64,000 nucleotides of DNA from assembly GCA_013400115.1 (NCBI GenBank), contig VXBP01008528.1, positions 302,852-366,851 of the forward strand, in the 5' to 3' direction. Every line of letters begins with the position of its first letter. Positions within the stretch are counted from its first letter, which is position 1. The notes under the pieces are model-generated. The model was not told the DNA's origin and made no database searches. It saw only the letters and a list, made by a program, of their open reading frames with translations. This DNA comes from Rhinopomastus cyanomelas (lineage: Eukaryota > Chordata > Aves > Bucerotiformes > Rhinopomastidae). The position numbers and the translations under genes are program-made. Below are positions 1 through 10,867 of this stretch, one piece after another.

Positions 1-230
1 ATGAAATTGTGACAAGATTTTACTTTGAGGCAACCTGACAAACCAGGTCACTTTCTGGCACCAGCTGGACGGCCGGTTCCCCGCTTCGCTCCCCAGTCCA
101 AGACTCAACCCTCTGCAACACCACCCTCGTTCTCCACCGAGATAATTTCCCAGTCCGAACCAAGTCGCGAGCAGCCTCCCTGGCCCTTTGTAATGATCAT
201 TTCCAATCGCTTTAAAACATAAAATATAGA

Positions 231-258
231 TGGATGGACGGATGGATGGATGAATGGA
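231..258. repeat. (TGGA)n microsatellite
   Basis: Imperfect tetranucleotide repeat of about seven units, with one C-containing unit and one TGAA unit. Confidence 0.85.
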
Positions 259-289
259 CAGCTAGAGAAATGCTTTCAGTCATGCTTCC

Positions 290-345
290 TCCCCCCCATC
301 ACACATACACACCCCCCCCACATACACACACACCGCCCCCCCGCC
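290..345. repeat. C-rich / (CA)n low-complexity tract
   Basis: Runs of seven to eight C alternate with CACA and CATACA stretches. Confidence 0.85.
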
Positions 346-550
346 TTAACATTGAAAAGCATCGGTATCCAAATAGCAACAGGAAATTTTTACCTGGTGG
401 CTAAATAGCTCTCACTGTTCACTTTGCAGCTGCCTCTATTTTTTTGCTGGCCAAAACACCAATACAAAAGTCTTTGCTAAGAAACCAAGCTTTTGACATA
501 AGGGCAGCGACAAACCCAAAGCCTTTCCCCCCCCACACTTTTTTTTGCTC

Positions 551-599
551 TCTCCCCCCCCCCCCCACCCCCACCTTCAAANNNNNNNCCCCCCCCCAA
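551..599. repeat. Poly-C tract flanking an assembly gap
   Basis: C runs of up to about 13 lie on both sides of a run of seven N (582-588). This is probably a sequencing failure in a homopolymer, so the true length is unknown. Open frames drawn through it on the minus strand contain X residues and mean nothing. Confidence 0.9.
582..588. other. Assembly gap (7 N)
   Basis: Seven undetermined bases inside the C-rich tract. Confidence 0.99.
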
Positions 600-1119
600 T
601 CCCATCGTTACAATTCCTAATTTTGTGGGATGTATTGCTGGGCTGTTTATCATAACACTGTGCAATAAAAAGGACGACTAACTCTTGCAATTTTCTCCCT
701 ACTCCTCCCCTTGACAGGGGCCACTGATAGGGAAAGAGGCTCGGAAAAGCAGAGCGGTGAAAGGCTAAGAAACAATAGGCAACCATGGCTTTGACAATGC
801 AGCCCTGAACCCTTTTTGCTCCCGCTGTGACACTTGCATTCAAGAGCAAGGGCGGCTGCCATCATAAGAATGGACAATGGCATGAGGAATACAAGGGAGA
901 GGGGGGGATAAGGGGAGGAAGAAAAAGGAAATCAGATGAATTCAGAGCTAAGATGGCAGAGCTCTCACCTTTTCCGCTTTTTTTCGAGTAATCTGGATGG
1001 AGACGTCCCGCAGAGAAGAGATAAAAAGGGTGTGCTGAACTGTTGGATGGTTCTGAAGACTTCTGCATTTGCAAACGCATTTTAGAACTATTTGTAGGGG
1101 TATATATGCTGCATGCCAT

Positions 1120-1166
1120 CTCTCTGTCTCTGTCTCGCTCGCTCTGTGTGTGTCTCTCTCTCTTCT
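1120..1166. repeat. (TC)n / (TG)n low-complexity tract
   Basis: Pyrimidine-rich CTCTGT repeats, a short TGTGTG segment, then CTCTCTC. Confidence 0.85.
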
Positions 1167-1383
1167 GTTTTATGTCCTGCTATCTCCATCACACACCTCT
1201 AATAGTACGAAGACTTTCTGCCCATGTAAGTAAGTGAGAGTGTGTGTTCCTTAATGTTTGAATCAAGACACACGTCTGCATGCATTTCTAATCCGAGGAG
1301 CCTATAGCAGTTACTACAACTATCAATTAGTCAGCAATAGCTCGAGATCCCCATGTGTCTGGGTGAACAAAGGTGAGAAACAC

Positions 1384-1391
1384 ATGCAAAT
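1384..1391 (+). promoter_or_regulatory. POU octamer site ATGCAAAT
   Basis: Exact match to the octamer bound by POU-domain factors, close to an E-box. Exact octamers also occur by chance in tens of kilobases; the pairing with a second copy is what makes it notable. Confidence 0.3.
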
Positions 1392-1722
1392 AGTCCGACA
1401 GCACCTGGGTCACGTACAGGAACTTCGCTCGCGACAAATAACCGCGCCTGTGCCTTGCCTTTTCGAGGCTCCGTGCGCATTGTGATGCTAAAGTTACAGG
1501 TTATTAATGCGAGCAGGAACACAATTAGGCAGGGCGCTGGGCATTTTCATCGCGAGCGACACAATAAAAGGAAATTAAGCTCAACTAGGCGGGAATAAAC
1601 GGGGACTCGAAGGCTTTAAACGAAAAGATTCTCTCAGCTGTGGGACTGCTGCTGGCTTTGCATCGTTATTTTTATTCTTTAATTATTATTTCATTTTTGG
1701 ATCAATTGCTCCCAAGTTAAAG

Positions 1723-1730
1723 ATGCAAAT
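1723..1730 (+). promoter_or_regulatory. Second POU octamer site ATGCAAAT
   Basis: Second exact octamer in the same CNE-like segment, in the same orientation as the first. Confidence 0.3.
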
Positions 1731-2501
1731 GATGTAGGTGCACTTGCTCCTTTTGTCTATATTAGATTAAAAAACACCCTGATTATTCCAGAGGAGATTG
1801 GGGTGGGGGGGAAATGTCTAATTTCCTGAAGTTAAGTCCATAAAAAGGGTGAGATAAATCTGCTTTTTAATCAAGCAACTGTTACTTTAAAGATCATTTT
1901 AAGGGTTGGTTGTTTTTTTGGGGTGGGGAGGTTTTTTTTGTTCATATGTTTTAGACTTAAGCGAAACAATTAAGAAGAAAGATACGGTACCTTTTACTCT
2001 CTCCTTCTTCTTAACTTCAAAAACAACAGTGTGAGCTTTACCTTTAGAAACTGTCAAGAGGCAAAACAGACTAATAAATAAAACAGACAGAAAATAAAAA
2101 CGCCCTGAACAGAAAGAAAAGCAACGAGGGGGGGGAAAAAAGGCTCCAAAAGATCCAGCAGCACCCTGACTCCTCCACAAGGAAAGACTGAACCAGGTCG
2201 CTCTCCAGGAGCAGCGAGAATTTCAGAGGTGACAACACGAGTCTGTGGACGATGCTATTTGCACAGATTTGATAAGAGCCACCAGCGCGCCAAACTCTAA
2301 TTGCATCCGCAGAAATTACAGCTCACGGTTCCAAGTGCAGGGAACTCTGAAAATTAAACAAGTTGGACGAGAAAGAGTTTGTGGCTGAGCAGTAAGAATT
2401 CTTTTTCTCCCCCTCACTTACAAACAGCTCACAGAGTCCTGCAAGGATGCTGCACGATCCTCTACCGTTAGCTCTCTACTTCTGTCGGCTTCCACGGGAG
2501 G

Positions 2502-2509
2502 CTAATTAG
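2502..2509. promoter_or_regulatory. Palindromic homeodomain site CTAATTAG
   Basis: Perfect CTAATTAG palindrome in unique DNA, next to GTGACAG, a TALE-like TGACAG core. It matches a paired or LIM homeodomain dimer site, but the evidence is sequence match only. Confidence 0.3.
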
Positions 2510-2588
2510 TGACAGTGCAGGAAAAGACATTCTTCCCGGTTTGGGGCTCTGAGAAACTCTCGAGTTTATTTAGCTTAAGAAAAGAAAA

Positions 2589-2608
2589 TCATCATCATCA
2601 TCAATAAT
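2589..2608. repeat. Short (ATC)n repeat
   Basis: About five ATC units in an AT-rich setting. Confidence 0.7.
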
Positions 2609-2789
2609 CAACTTCAATTGACAACAACCGCAATCCCTCCTTAAAGAAACATGTCCCCAGCTCCCTCACCTTTTAGGAACAGGCTAGTGGGTAGAAGGTT
2701 GCAGCCGGCCACTGCTAACAACACAGAAGATGCTCACAGATTAAAGAAAAGCTGCAGTAAAACAATGTCTTTGCCCAGAGAAGCCCTGA

Positions 2790-3110
2790 GTGCAGGCGTC
2801 CCAGAGCCGACTGTACGGCGCCGAAGCAAGCGGTACCGGGCTTTTCAAAGAGCCGGTGCTCAACGGGTGTTGTGCTGACCCGCCATGCAGTTTCCTTTCC
2901 AAACTTAGCTGTTGGGAATTGCAGGCGCTATGGAGACAGAAGATTTCCAGTATGCCCAAGCGCAGAGTTTATCGTAGGCTCTTTGCTCTCTGGAAGAAAA
3001 GGCTCTGCGGGGAGGACCAGCACAACACGGCGAGCGGCTCCGCCAGGAGCATCGGCGCTCGCGGGTCCCTTTGCCAGAGGTCCCAGCGGGCAGACAAAAG
3101 CGTAACAAAA
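2790..3110. promoter_or_regulatory. CpG-rich stretch, possible small CpG island
   Basis: CpG dinucleotides are clustered here (GCGCCG, AAGCGG, TACCGG, GGCGCTCGCGG and others), much denser than in the CR1-bearing DNA. No exon, TATA box or known promoter could be recognised. It could be a minor promoter, an enhancer with retained CpGs, or plain GC-rich DNA. Confidence 0.3.
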
Positions 3111-3639
3111 ACTACAAAATAATCTCTCGGCCCTTTGCCGAACAATGAGACCTTAAAATATACGTACACGAGGGTATTCCATGCAGAAGAGGCAGGGGGA
3201 GGGGCAGGGGGGGATGAGAACAACATTTCCCACCGATGCGTTTTATTTCTGCGCGGCTGAAAAGGCTGTTTCCCACTTCACCGCGAATTACTCATCTCCT
3301 TTATCGGGCCGGTCCGTTGCCTGCAAGTGTGCAGCTCAGGTGAACAGGGGCATTTGTTTAGGAGCTCCAACAGAAACTAATCGCCCGATGCTTATCTGGG
3401 GTTGGAAAGTAGTTTAATAGAACAGGGAACCGCAGTCGTTCCCGTGGCTCCGTGGCTGTGGAGCAGCTGGGACACAGCCTCAGGTAGCCAAGAGGGGAAG
3501 GCAGTTCAACCAGAGAGCTGGGGATTTGCACTACTGTATTTTACGCCCCGATCCTCGAGTCCAAAGTCCCAGCGCCGGCGCTCCTCAAACACACCACCAT
3601 CCTCTAAAAATAAGTCAGCTTGCCTGAAAGAAACCCCCC

Positions 3640-3880
3640 AGATGAATAGACCCCACTAATCAGACGTAATGGAATCGAACGCTCTTCTCCATCTCATCTG
3701 TCTACTCTGTGTAATCTCGCTATTCTACCCGCTCCGGCATTTGTAACAGGCATGACATCGATTCTCATCTCCTAGAATGTTATTTCACTGTTTTACTCTG
3801 AAATGAGACGGCGAGCTGGGTGGCTACTTTGCATTCCAAACTCTTCATTAACTTTGCGAGCGATGCCATGTGCGAGGCAG
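3640..3880. promoter_or_regulatory. CNE-like segment
   Basis: Unique AT-balanced DNA with scattered CpGs, CACTAATCAGAC, TTCATTAAC and GACATCGATT motifs and no repeat content. No open frame of interest crosses it. Conserved-enhancer status is inferred from texture alone. Confidence 0.3.
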
Positions 3881-4329
3881 AGCCGACCCGCGCCTCTCCA
3901 CTACTTCTTACTCCCCCCCAACCCCATCGTTAAGTCGCCGCCGTTTCATAACGCCACCGAGAACGGCAGCAATTTTTTTTGAGCGCACAAAAGAGCAACA
4001 GGAATTCAACAACAGCATCGCTGAGGATCAACAGCGAAAACCCCAAAGCACGTCGCTGTCGGGGGAAGATCAGGCACGAGCTGGAGAGACGATGAAATGG
4101 TGTCAGCGCACGGATCTGCTCGAGTGTTTTCTAAGATTTCCTTAAAAACAAGCGTTCCGGCAACATCCACCCAGGTTTTCTCCCCCACCCCAAACAAAGA
4201 ACAAAACCAAGAAAACCTCCTCTTATTTTATGGGATTCACGGATTAATGGACAACCCAGCCCGCTAGGTAAACGACAGCGGCGCAAAGAACAAACAAACC
4301 CTCTCTCCTCCAAACAAATAGATTTGAGC

Positions 4330-4480
4330 GCAATAAAAACGTTGACAACAGTTATGTGATTAAAGCCATTGGATTGGGGTTTCACTTCCATTCCAGGCTC
4401 TAGCATCGGAATAATTTAAAATTAAGCGAGAAACATCAGCCCCTTGGGTTTCACGGAAGAGATTTAATTTGTAGAAAGAG
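4330..4480. promoter_or_regulatory. CNE-like AT-rich segment
   Basis: Contains ATGTGATTAAAGCC, CATTGGATTGG and AATAATTTAAAATTAAG, resembling TCF, CCAAT and homeodomain sites. It lies between low-complexity DNA on the right and unique DNA on the left. Confidence 0.3.
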
Positions 4481-4500
4481 TCGTGGGGGGTTTTGGGGGG

Positions 4501-4605
4501 CTGGTTTTTTTTTTTTTTGAACGTAGCTATTTTCAACGTTGTGAGATGAAGCTCGTTCGCTCTCCCTTCCTCCCTCCCTCTCTCTCTTTTTTTTCCTAAT
4601 TTTAT
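4501..4605. repeat. Poly-T and TC-rich low-complexity tracts
   Basis: A T run of about 14 at 4505-4519 and a TCCC/TCTC/T-rich tract at 4560-4605 surround a short unique spacer. Confidence 0.75.
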
Positions 4606-4609
4606 TTTA

Positions 4610-4910
4610 AGAATAGGCCCCATTTAGGATTTCACATTGTAAATCTCCCTATGTCTGAATGCTGTTACAAGGTTTGACAATGAAAGAATAATTCATGTCA
4701 GACAAAAAGAGCCCTTCAATCAGCTTCATGCAGCTTTTCTCCTGCAGGGCTATGCCAAAACGAATGTGGAATCCTGAACTGAACCATCCATCACATTTCC
4801 CGAGTCTTTCAATTAATGACACTGCAATCAGATCGATGGCGTGTAATAAGAAAAGAGCTTTGCATTTCTATACCTATTAATTCGCTGAGTAACTCCAGTG
4901 GTAAAACGTG
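4610..4910. promoter_or_regulatory. CNE-like segment, the most enhancer-like stretch of the left block
   Basis: About 300 bp of unique DNA with TTTGACAATG, CATGTCAGAC, TTCAATCAGCTTC, TTCAATTAATGACA, GCTTTGCATTT and TATTAATTCG. This is a dense mix of TALE, homeodomain and octamer-like motifs. The plus-strand open frame at 4695-4880 looks incidental. Confidence 0.35.
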
Positions 4911-5153
4911 ACCAGAAAGGGAAAAGAAAAGAAAATTTCATCCTCCTAGCAAGATTTTTTTTTTTTGGGGGGGTGGGGGAAGGATGTTTAAGCCACCCTG
5001 TCCAAGCCTTGGTGCTGCACCCCTGTCTGACCCCCCAGTCCCGAGTGCTCAAAGCAACAATCCCCCTGGGGTTTTGTGTTTCAAAGCTGGATGGTCCCCC
5101 TTGCAGACAGGTATTTTCTCTCCTGCTGCTACACGCATGGAGCACCGAGTGTC

Positions 5154-5286
5154 TCACAGAACATTAGGGATTGGAAGGGACCTCGAAAGATCATCCAGTC
5201 CAATCCCCCTGCAACAGCAGGATCACCTAGACCGAGTCACACAGGAACACATCCAGGTGGGTTTTAAACGTCTCCAGAGAAGGAGA
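5154..5286 (-). mobile_element. CR1 LINE 3' end (group 1)
   Basis: It begins with the inverted terminal TCACAGAACATTAGGGATTGG and runs through the 3' untranslated region into the last ORF2 codons (GGTTTTAAACGTCTCC). It breaks off at about 133 bp, a severe 5' truncation. It is the leftmost CR1 copy in the window. Confidence 0.95.
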
Positions 5287-7683
5287 ACAGAAGAACAGAA
5301 AAGGTTAAAAAAATCTCCTGGGTAGACACCTTATCAAGAGGGACCCATTTTTCTCCCAGGCTCAGCCGGGTCAGCCCCGAGCAGACTCCATTGAGCCAGA
5401 GATGTCCTTCTGTGTGGTTTGAGCTCTGGAGGAGCACAGTCCCTCACAGGGCAGGGCTCTGCAGACTCGTTCTCCGGTGCAAAGGCAGTAATTAGCGACC
5501 AAATTTCCAGATCACAGAACATGCCAAGGATGGAGTTACCTCACGCAGTGATTAACCTCCAACAAAACGAGGTGGGGGAGACAGAGCTGGGCAGGGGGCG
5601 AGAGCAGCCGAGATCAAAAATAAGCTATACTAAAGGAAAAGGAGAAGTCTACGGGCAACCGTGGGATGAATTAGAGTGACCTCATGCCAGTGAGCTGGCA
5701 CAAGACTTTTGGATCGATGACAGAAACGACGGAGGCTTTGCAGACGGGAGCTGCCAAGCACATTGCAATTCCCTCGCTGCAGACGCGGTGGATTTTGTCT
5801 GGAGGAGCCCAGCGCTACAGGAGAGAGAAAACCAAGCAACCAGAGCAGTGGGATCCTGAAAAGGGGTTCGTTTGGAATCGTCTTGTCTTTTCAGCAGTAG
5901 CTTTTTGGCCCTGAAATGCCCGACTCACTAAATACCCTCTCTCTGAGCCATTACACAGCTGTAAAAGGCTGCCCAGCCTCTTGTCCCTGGTCACGAGGGG
6001 CAGCGAGAGCCCAGACCAAGAGGCTTTACTGGGCAAGCGGCTTAGGGGGAAGAAGTGATGTGAAGGACCTCCCAGGAGAAAAGGGTTGGTCACAGGCATG
6101 AGAGATACATCTTGCCTACAGAAAGATCCCCTTGTGGGATGTGCGCTGCACCTGCTGGCGTTAACCCCTTCCTTGGGATCGGATGAAGCCTTCAGGCTCC
6201 GGTGCTGACACTGATTTCAGGAGCCTTGGCTTCACCTCAAAGGAAAGAAGCTGCAGGTGTGGTTGGAAACGGACCCGGGTCACAGCCTACGGAATGACCC
6301 TCTTTGGGAGGCTCTGGGTGATGTTGTATGTTTTAGAAGCCTTTAGAAAGAGGGGGAAGGAATCTTCAGGAGAGAAAACAACAGAAGGAGGGAGGCTCTT
6401 TCAGGTTCACTTCACCAACCCTTTCAGAGGGCTTGTACAGGATCACTCCTGGCTTGGCCTCTTAGCACCTTTTATGATCGAATTCCAGCAGCACCTCAAG
6501 GTAAACGCCTTGCTAATGCCACGTCTGATGTCCCCATCACCGCCACACACAGAGCCAGTCTGGAAGCTTCTGGGCCCAGGAGGGGAACTGGGAACACCAC
6601 TGCAAACCAGTGAAGCACCACAGTGCCCGCGAGCTGCACAGTAGTTGCCACGAAAGCACTGTGAGATGCCCACTCGATTGCAGACTAAGGACAATAAATA
6701 AATAAATCATGTGGAAGCAAAGACAATCCATCTGCAAATTAAACACGAGAGCTAAATGCCAGCTAAACAAGTAGGGAAAGAGAAACCCGGGGTGGGAAAC
6801 CCTCAAAACCAAAAGGAACTCTGAGTAGGAAGCCAAGTGCAAAATGTTCTCATTGCGTGTCTCTGCGTCTCGTCCTCTACATGGACCATAAAGGGTCACG
6901 ACTGAGGTGTCCCAGGGCCCCACCACATCTCCCAAGAGCGGGTTTCAGAGCTCCGTTGCAGCCCACACCCACCCCTCAGAGACCTTCAAGCTACCACCAA
7001 CCACCCAGGCTAGAAGCCAGCCCAGATGCCCTCTCCTGACTCCCAGGACACATCTCCAGTGACACAACCCCAACCAGCCTTTGTGCACATGGCAGCAGCC
7101 ACACACAGGAAGGCTCCTCACACCCAGGGCGGCTGCAGGAGCTGAGGGGGGACATTGTACAAGATTCTCACAGCGAGCTGTGATGGGAGCCCGACAGTGC
7201 TGAGCGGTGCCCTGCTCTGCCCAGTGCGTGCTCGGCGGCTTCGCGGCGGATAAACGTCGTGGCTGCCAGTGGGTCAGGCAGGGGGAAGAAAAGGGAGCCG
7301 CCCCGAGCCATCATTTCAGCACTGGCTGCCTTCCAGGAGCTAACAGAGCTTCAGAAGGCACAGGCAGGCTTGCTCACATCTGCTTCCCTCTGCTGCGGCT
7401 GCACACAGACCCACACAGACCTACTGGTAGCCTCCCTGTCACGTTTCGCTCTCTTTCTCCTCTTTTTCTCTATTTCTCTTCCTTTATTCTCATTTTTCTA
7501 AAGTTTTCAACATTTGCTTACTTTTTCTCTTGTTTTTTCTTCTCCTCTTTTTCCCCCACTTTTCTTTTCCCCCATATGGGTTTAAACAAGATTTCAGCAG
7601 GTATTTTCAGGGTTCTTTGCTTCATCCCATCCAAAGGAGCTCTGGGAGCAAATTTATTTAATAGAATGGAAGCTTCTATAGTT
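5287..7683. other. Unique DNA without recognisable genes
   Basis: No interspersed repeat or convincing exon was seen. The longest frame (plus strand, 6183-6644, 153 codons) matches no family I know and lacks features of a real gene. A short T/C-rich tract lies near 7450-7570. Confidence 0.6.
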
Positions 7684-7945
7684 GTTCATAGAACAATCAA
7701 AGCTGGAAAGAACCTCCAGGATCATCAAGTCCAGCCCTCATCCTAACATCTCCCTAACCCCTAGACCATGGCCTCAAATGCTCCAGCTACTTGGTTTTTA
7801 AACACCTCCAGGAACAGGGACTCCACCACCTCCCTGGGCAGCCTGTTCTGGTGCCCAACTGCTCTCCCAGTAAAGAGCTTCTTCCTAAGATCCAATCTAA
7901 ACCTCTCCTAACACAACTTGAGACCATTTCCCCTTGAACTTGAGG
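7684..7945 (-). mobile_element. CR1 LINE 3' fragment (group 2)
   Basis: The tail GTTCATAGAACAATCAAAGC has drifted from the 8-base repeat. It is followed by the CTAACCCCTAGACCATGG block and the coding segment that gives TTCCTAAGATCCAATC, the inverse of the ORF2 C-terminus. It is older than the group 1 copies, judging by the number of differences. Confidence 0.93.
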
Positions 7946-8605
7946 CTATCTCCCCACAAAATTGTTGGTCTTCCTCAGCAGTATCTGACCTTGTAGTAAT
8001 GCAGCTGTCTACTGAAGCTGTGGAGCCTCTCTCAGCCCCTATCAGCAGGAAAAGTCAGCTACCTGCCTCGTTGCCATAGACAGGCACCCAAAAATTCCAC
8101 CTGGACTGCCCAAAGTCAGGACCAAACCACAGCAGCCAGTTGTTACCCCATGGAGTGGGATGAAGACCTGAAAATGATCCTACAGAAGCACAGAGCTCCA
8201 GCTACCAAGGCCCTGGGTTCGGTCCCCACCGCTCGCATTGAAGAAGTCATCAGCCAATCCTTCTTTCTACTGGGGCAGTAACTCAGACACCTTCCCACTG
8301 CTCCGTGATTAATACTACAATTACATTTCAGCATTAAAACTATCAATTCAACAAGGGCCCTGCTAGTCAGCCACCACCTATAAAACCTCCCCTGCATCTC
8401 CTTATCTAGGAATTCCATCCTAGTCAGCTCCAAATCCCCACTCCAACCACAGCGCAGCGATCACTCCCTTCCATCCAAACAAAACGTAGAGGTACTTCAG
8501 TGCCTGCCTCTCACGAATAATGACCTGTCAACACAACGGTTTTAAGAGATAGATAAGAAAATGAAAGAGAAACCTGAAGGCAAAGGTGGTCTTGGCATCA
8601 AAGAG

Positions 8606-8670
8606 GGGTTTGGGATGGAAGGGATCATCTGGGTGCTAAAATACTCCAAGGATGCAGATGGGGTTACAAG
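8606..8670 (-). repeat. Degenerate CR1-tail-like repeat, copy 1
   Basis: GGGGTTTGGGATGG...GGATCATCT...GGGTGCTAAAATA matches the second copy about 112 bp downstream, with a small deletion. The GTTTGGGTTGGAA...GATCATCT core resembles the 3' terminus of old CR1 subfamilies, so this may be a duplicated CR1 relic. Confidence 0.55.
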
Positions 8671-8717
8671 AAAACCAAAGGGAAAGCTGAAGGTAAAGGA
8701 GATCATTCATCACGTTG

Positions 8718-8792
8718 GGGTTTGGGTTGGAAAGGACCTTTAAGGATCATCTTGGGTGCTAAAATATTCTCAGGATGTGAATGGGTTTCCAA
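8718..8792 (-). repeat. Degenerate CR1-tail-like repeat, copy 2
   Basis: This is the fuller copy: GGTTTGGGTTGG, then AAAGGACCTTTAAGGATCATCT, then GGGTGCTAAAATATTCTCAGGATG. The first part reads as an inverted CR1 3' terminus. The second part is shared only with copy 1, which argues for a local segmental duplication rather than two insertions. Confidence 0.55.
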
Positions 8793-9523
8793 AGTTGGAA
8801 GAGGTTTAAGTTCTTGAGTGAGGGCAGGGGTTTCCAGAGGAGGCAGGGATGTGTATTGGGGCAGTTCTACCTTTCCCAGGCACCTAGATGAGGCAGAGAG
8901 GCCCAGGATCCTTTTGAAAGAACAGCTGTGCTGCCACTAGAATGAAAAAGGTTGAGGTGTGGTGGGTAATCCCAGCTTCAGATGATGCCATGGGATGAAA
9001 AGAGGACACGAGTTCTGCTCTGGACACTCTCCACCAACTGGTCTCACCCTCAGAGCAAACAATAGCCTCACTCACGCAAACATTGGCAGCGCTCAGCCCC
9101 GTTCTCCACCGCAAGCCCGAAGGGTAGGCAGCAGTGAAACTGCAGGCTCTTCTGAGCATGCCTAATCAGCTCTGCCTGCCAGATTCCCAATCCCTGGTGG
9201 CCACTTCTGTTCCCAATTTCTACAATAATGCAGCTTCCAGCGCGCGTGGTGTTCTGAGGACAAGCCCTGGTCCTCACGCCCATCTGAAACAGGAGATCAC
9301 CCCACACACAGGGAGTGGGCACAGAAAGGACTTCAGTAACTGGTCTTTCTTGATCTCCCTGCTGGGATGTTTTACTCAAAGCCATGGGGCTTGGGGTGGA
9401 CAATGGATTTGTTTCTCCACTGTGCCTCTTGGAGGTCTAACCTTGGACACGGAGCTTGGAAGGCAGCTGTAATAGGACAGGGAATAACAGGTATAAACTT
9501 GAACACTGAAGATTCTACCTCCG

Positions 9524-9723
9524 CTTCTTCACTGTGAGGGTGACAGTACCCTGGAACAGGCTACTCGGAGAGGGTGTGAAGTCTTTTGCTCTGGAAACAT
9601 TCAAAACCAGCCTGGATGTTCCTCTGTGACCTGCTCTAGGGGATCCTGCTCCGGCAAAGTGGGGTTGGACTAGATGGTCTTTTGATGTCCCTCCCAACCC
9701 CAAACATTCTATGATTCTGTGAT
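9524..9723 (+). mobile_element. CR1 LINE 3' fragment (group 6)
   Basis: It starts in the ORF2 C-terminal coding region (ACTGTGAGGGTGACAG, CTGGAACAGGCT). It continues through TGTGACCTGCTCTAGGGGATC and ends in ACATTCTATGATTCTGTGATG, a two-unit 8-base tail. Length is about 200 bp. Confidence 0.94.
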
Positions 9724-10476
9724 GCAGGTGGAAGACTAAACTACACCAGGGCTCCCAGCTGCTCCACAAGTCCATCAGATCTGGAGGCTGTTCCATAGCA
9801 GAGAGCAAGGAGAACCACCCTACACACGCACCAGTCCCACCCAAGTGTCCTTTCTCAAGTAAGGAGCAGACAACCGTCCATCACCAAGACAGAAGCAATT
9901 AGCTCTTGTTCCCTCACCAGGCATGTTTTCTCAGCCATTTAATTAACAACAACAACTCAGTAGGGCCAACTTCTTTCTCAGGAAGAACAAGCACACTTTC
10001 CCCCTTTTATTTTCTCTCAAAGGTTGGGTAAGCACCTACAGATGCTAGAGAGATTTTCAGAAACAGCCAATAAATTGATTAAATAAGTTAAATGATTAAA
10101 AAACCAACCCAAAGCCCAAGGAGAACCCTACACAGTGACTCTATGCTCACATAACTTCTGGCATTAAAAAACCCAGCTGTCCAAAGCATTCGTGTTCTTC
10201 TTCCTCTAGAGGGAATGGAAAAAGCAAGAGTTCCAATTGCCAGTTTGCTTCTTCCCCACATGGGATCCAAAATAGCTCCAGCATTCGCTCTCCACACATG
10301 CACCCATGAGATCCTGACTGACCAGCAGAGGCCTAAGCTACTAATATTTAAACATTTAAAATCAGATGAGAACAGCCCTGTCCAATGCATCTAGCCCTTG
10401 TATGACTGATGTTGGGATCCCCTACAGGAATGGAGCAGCCTAAGGCTGATAAAAACCATCTCAAAACACCAATATG
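9724..10476. other. Unique DNA, nothing recognised
   Basis: AT-rich in its second half, with no repeat, RNA gene or exon that can be supported. Confidence 0.5.
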
Positions 10477-10560
10477 GTTTAGTGGCGACCTTGGCAGAGT
10501 AAGGTTGATGGTCAGACTTAATGATCCCAGGGGTCTTTTCCAACCTGAATGATTCTATGT
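10477..10560 (+). mobile_element. CR1 LINE 3' terminus, old copy
   Basis: GGTTTAGTGGCGACCTTGGC, then GATGGTCAGACTTAATGATC, then TCTTTTCCAACCTGAATGATTCTATG. This is a tail-only fragment of about 84 bp from an older CR1 subfamily than group 1. Confidence 0.88.
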
Positions 10561-10867
10561 TTTCAAAAGCCCCAGCCAGTATCTCCACTATCCCACACAA
10601 CTTTTGGACACACAGACTGATAGGTCTCATCCATCCTCTAGCACCTCAGGAGAGGGAGAATATTGTGAGGAAGACATCATGGCTGATGTTATTAAGAAGA
10701 GATTTGCTTAGATATGATAAATTTCATGTGCCTAATGCTCCTCACGTGTCTGTTACCTTGGTTCTAGTCTTACTCTTCTTCCACCTCTCAGATTCATACG
10801 TACATACCCCCGTACCTCCTCTTGACAGATATGGAGATGACTCTCACAAAAAGAAGCTTCACCCTAA
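10561..10867. other. Unique spacer between two CR1 copies
   Basis: About 300 bp of unremarkable DNA, with a minus-strand frame from the left copy and a plus-strand frame entering the right copy. No gene is supported. Confidence 0.5.

Larger units (their letters stand above)
1380..1800. promoter_or_regulatory. CNE-like segment with two perfect octamer motifs
   Basis: The segment holds two exact ATGCAAAT octamers (POU-factor sites) 339 bp apart, an E-box CACCTG at 1402-1407, a TTATTAATG homeodomain-like site and several AATTA cores. It is free of repeats and contains CpGs at well-spaced positions. This composition is typical of vertebrate developmental enhancers. Calling it an enhancer is inference, because no cross-species alignment was possible. 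Confidence 0.35.
1..5153. other. Repeat-poor unique block, probably regulatory DNA
   Basis: No CR1 or other interspersed repeat is visible in this block, whereas the DNA to its right carries a CR1 piece every one to two kilobases. It mixes simple repeats, a CpG-rich stretch and AT-rich stretches dense in homeodomain, octamer and TALE-like motifs. Open frames on both strands are short and unlike any known protein. The look is that of the flank or an intron of a developmental gene, but conservation cannot be tested here, so the regulatory reading is inference. Confidence 0.5.
7946..9523. other. Unique DNA with one small duplicated repeat
   Basis: Apart from the paired repeat at 8606-8792, nothing recognisable was found. 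GTTGCCATAGAC near 8070 is an isolated RFX-like half site. Open frames on both strands are short and unfamiliar. Confidence 0.5.

Noticed and set aside
477..849. Minus-strand open frames containing X residues
   Set aside because: They run through the poly-C tract and the seven-N gap; composition artefact.
1206..1225. 20-nt exon-like segment between a long pyrimidine tract and GTAAGTAAGTGAG (plus strand)
   Set aside because: The length is not a multiple of three, and the pyrimidine tract is a simple repeat, so the match is probably chance.
2421..2438. Minus-strand GTAAGTGAG donor after CTTGCAGGACTCTGTGAGC
   Set aside because: The exon would be 17 nt with a weak acceptor, and the upstream alternative acceptor is poor.
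6183..6644. 153-codon plus-strand open frame
   Set aside because: No family resemblance, ordinary composition, overlapped by antisense frames; chance.
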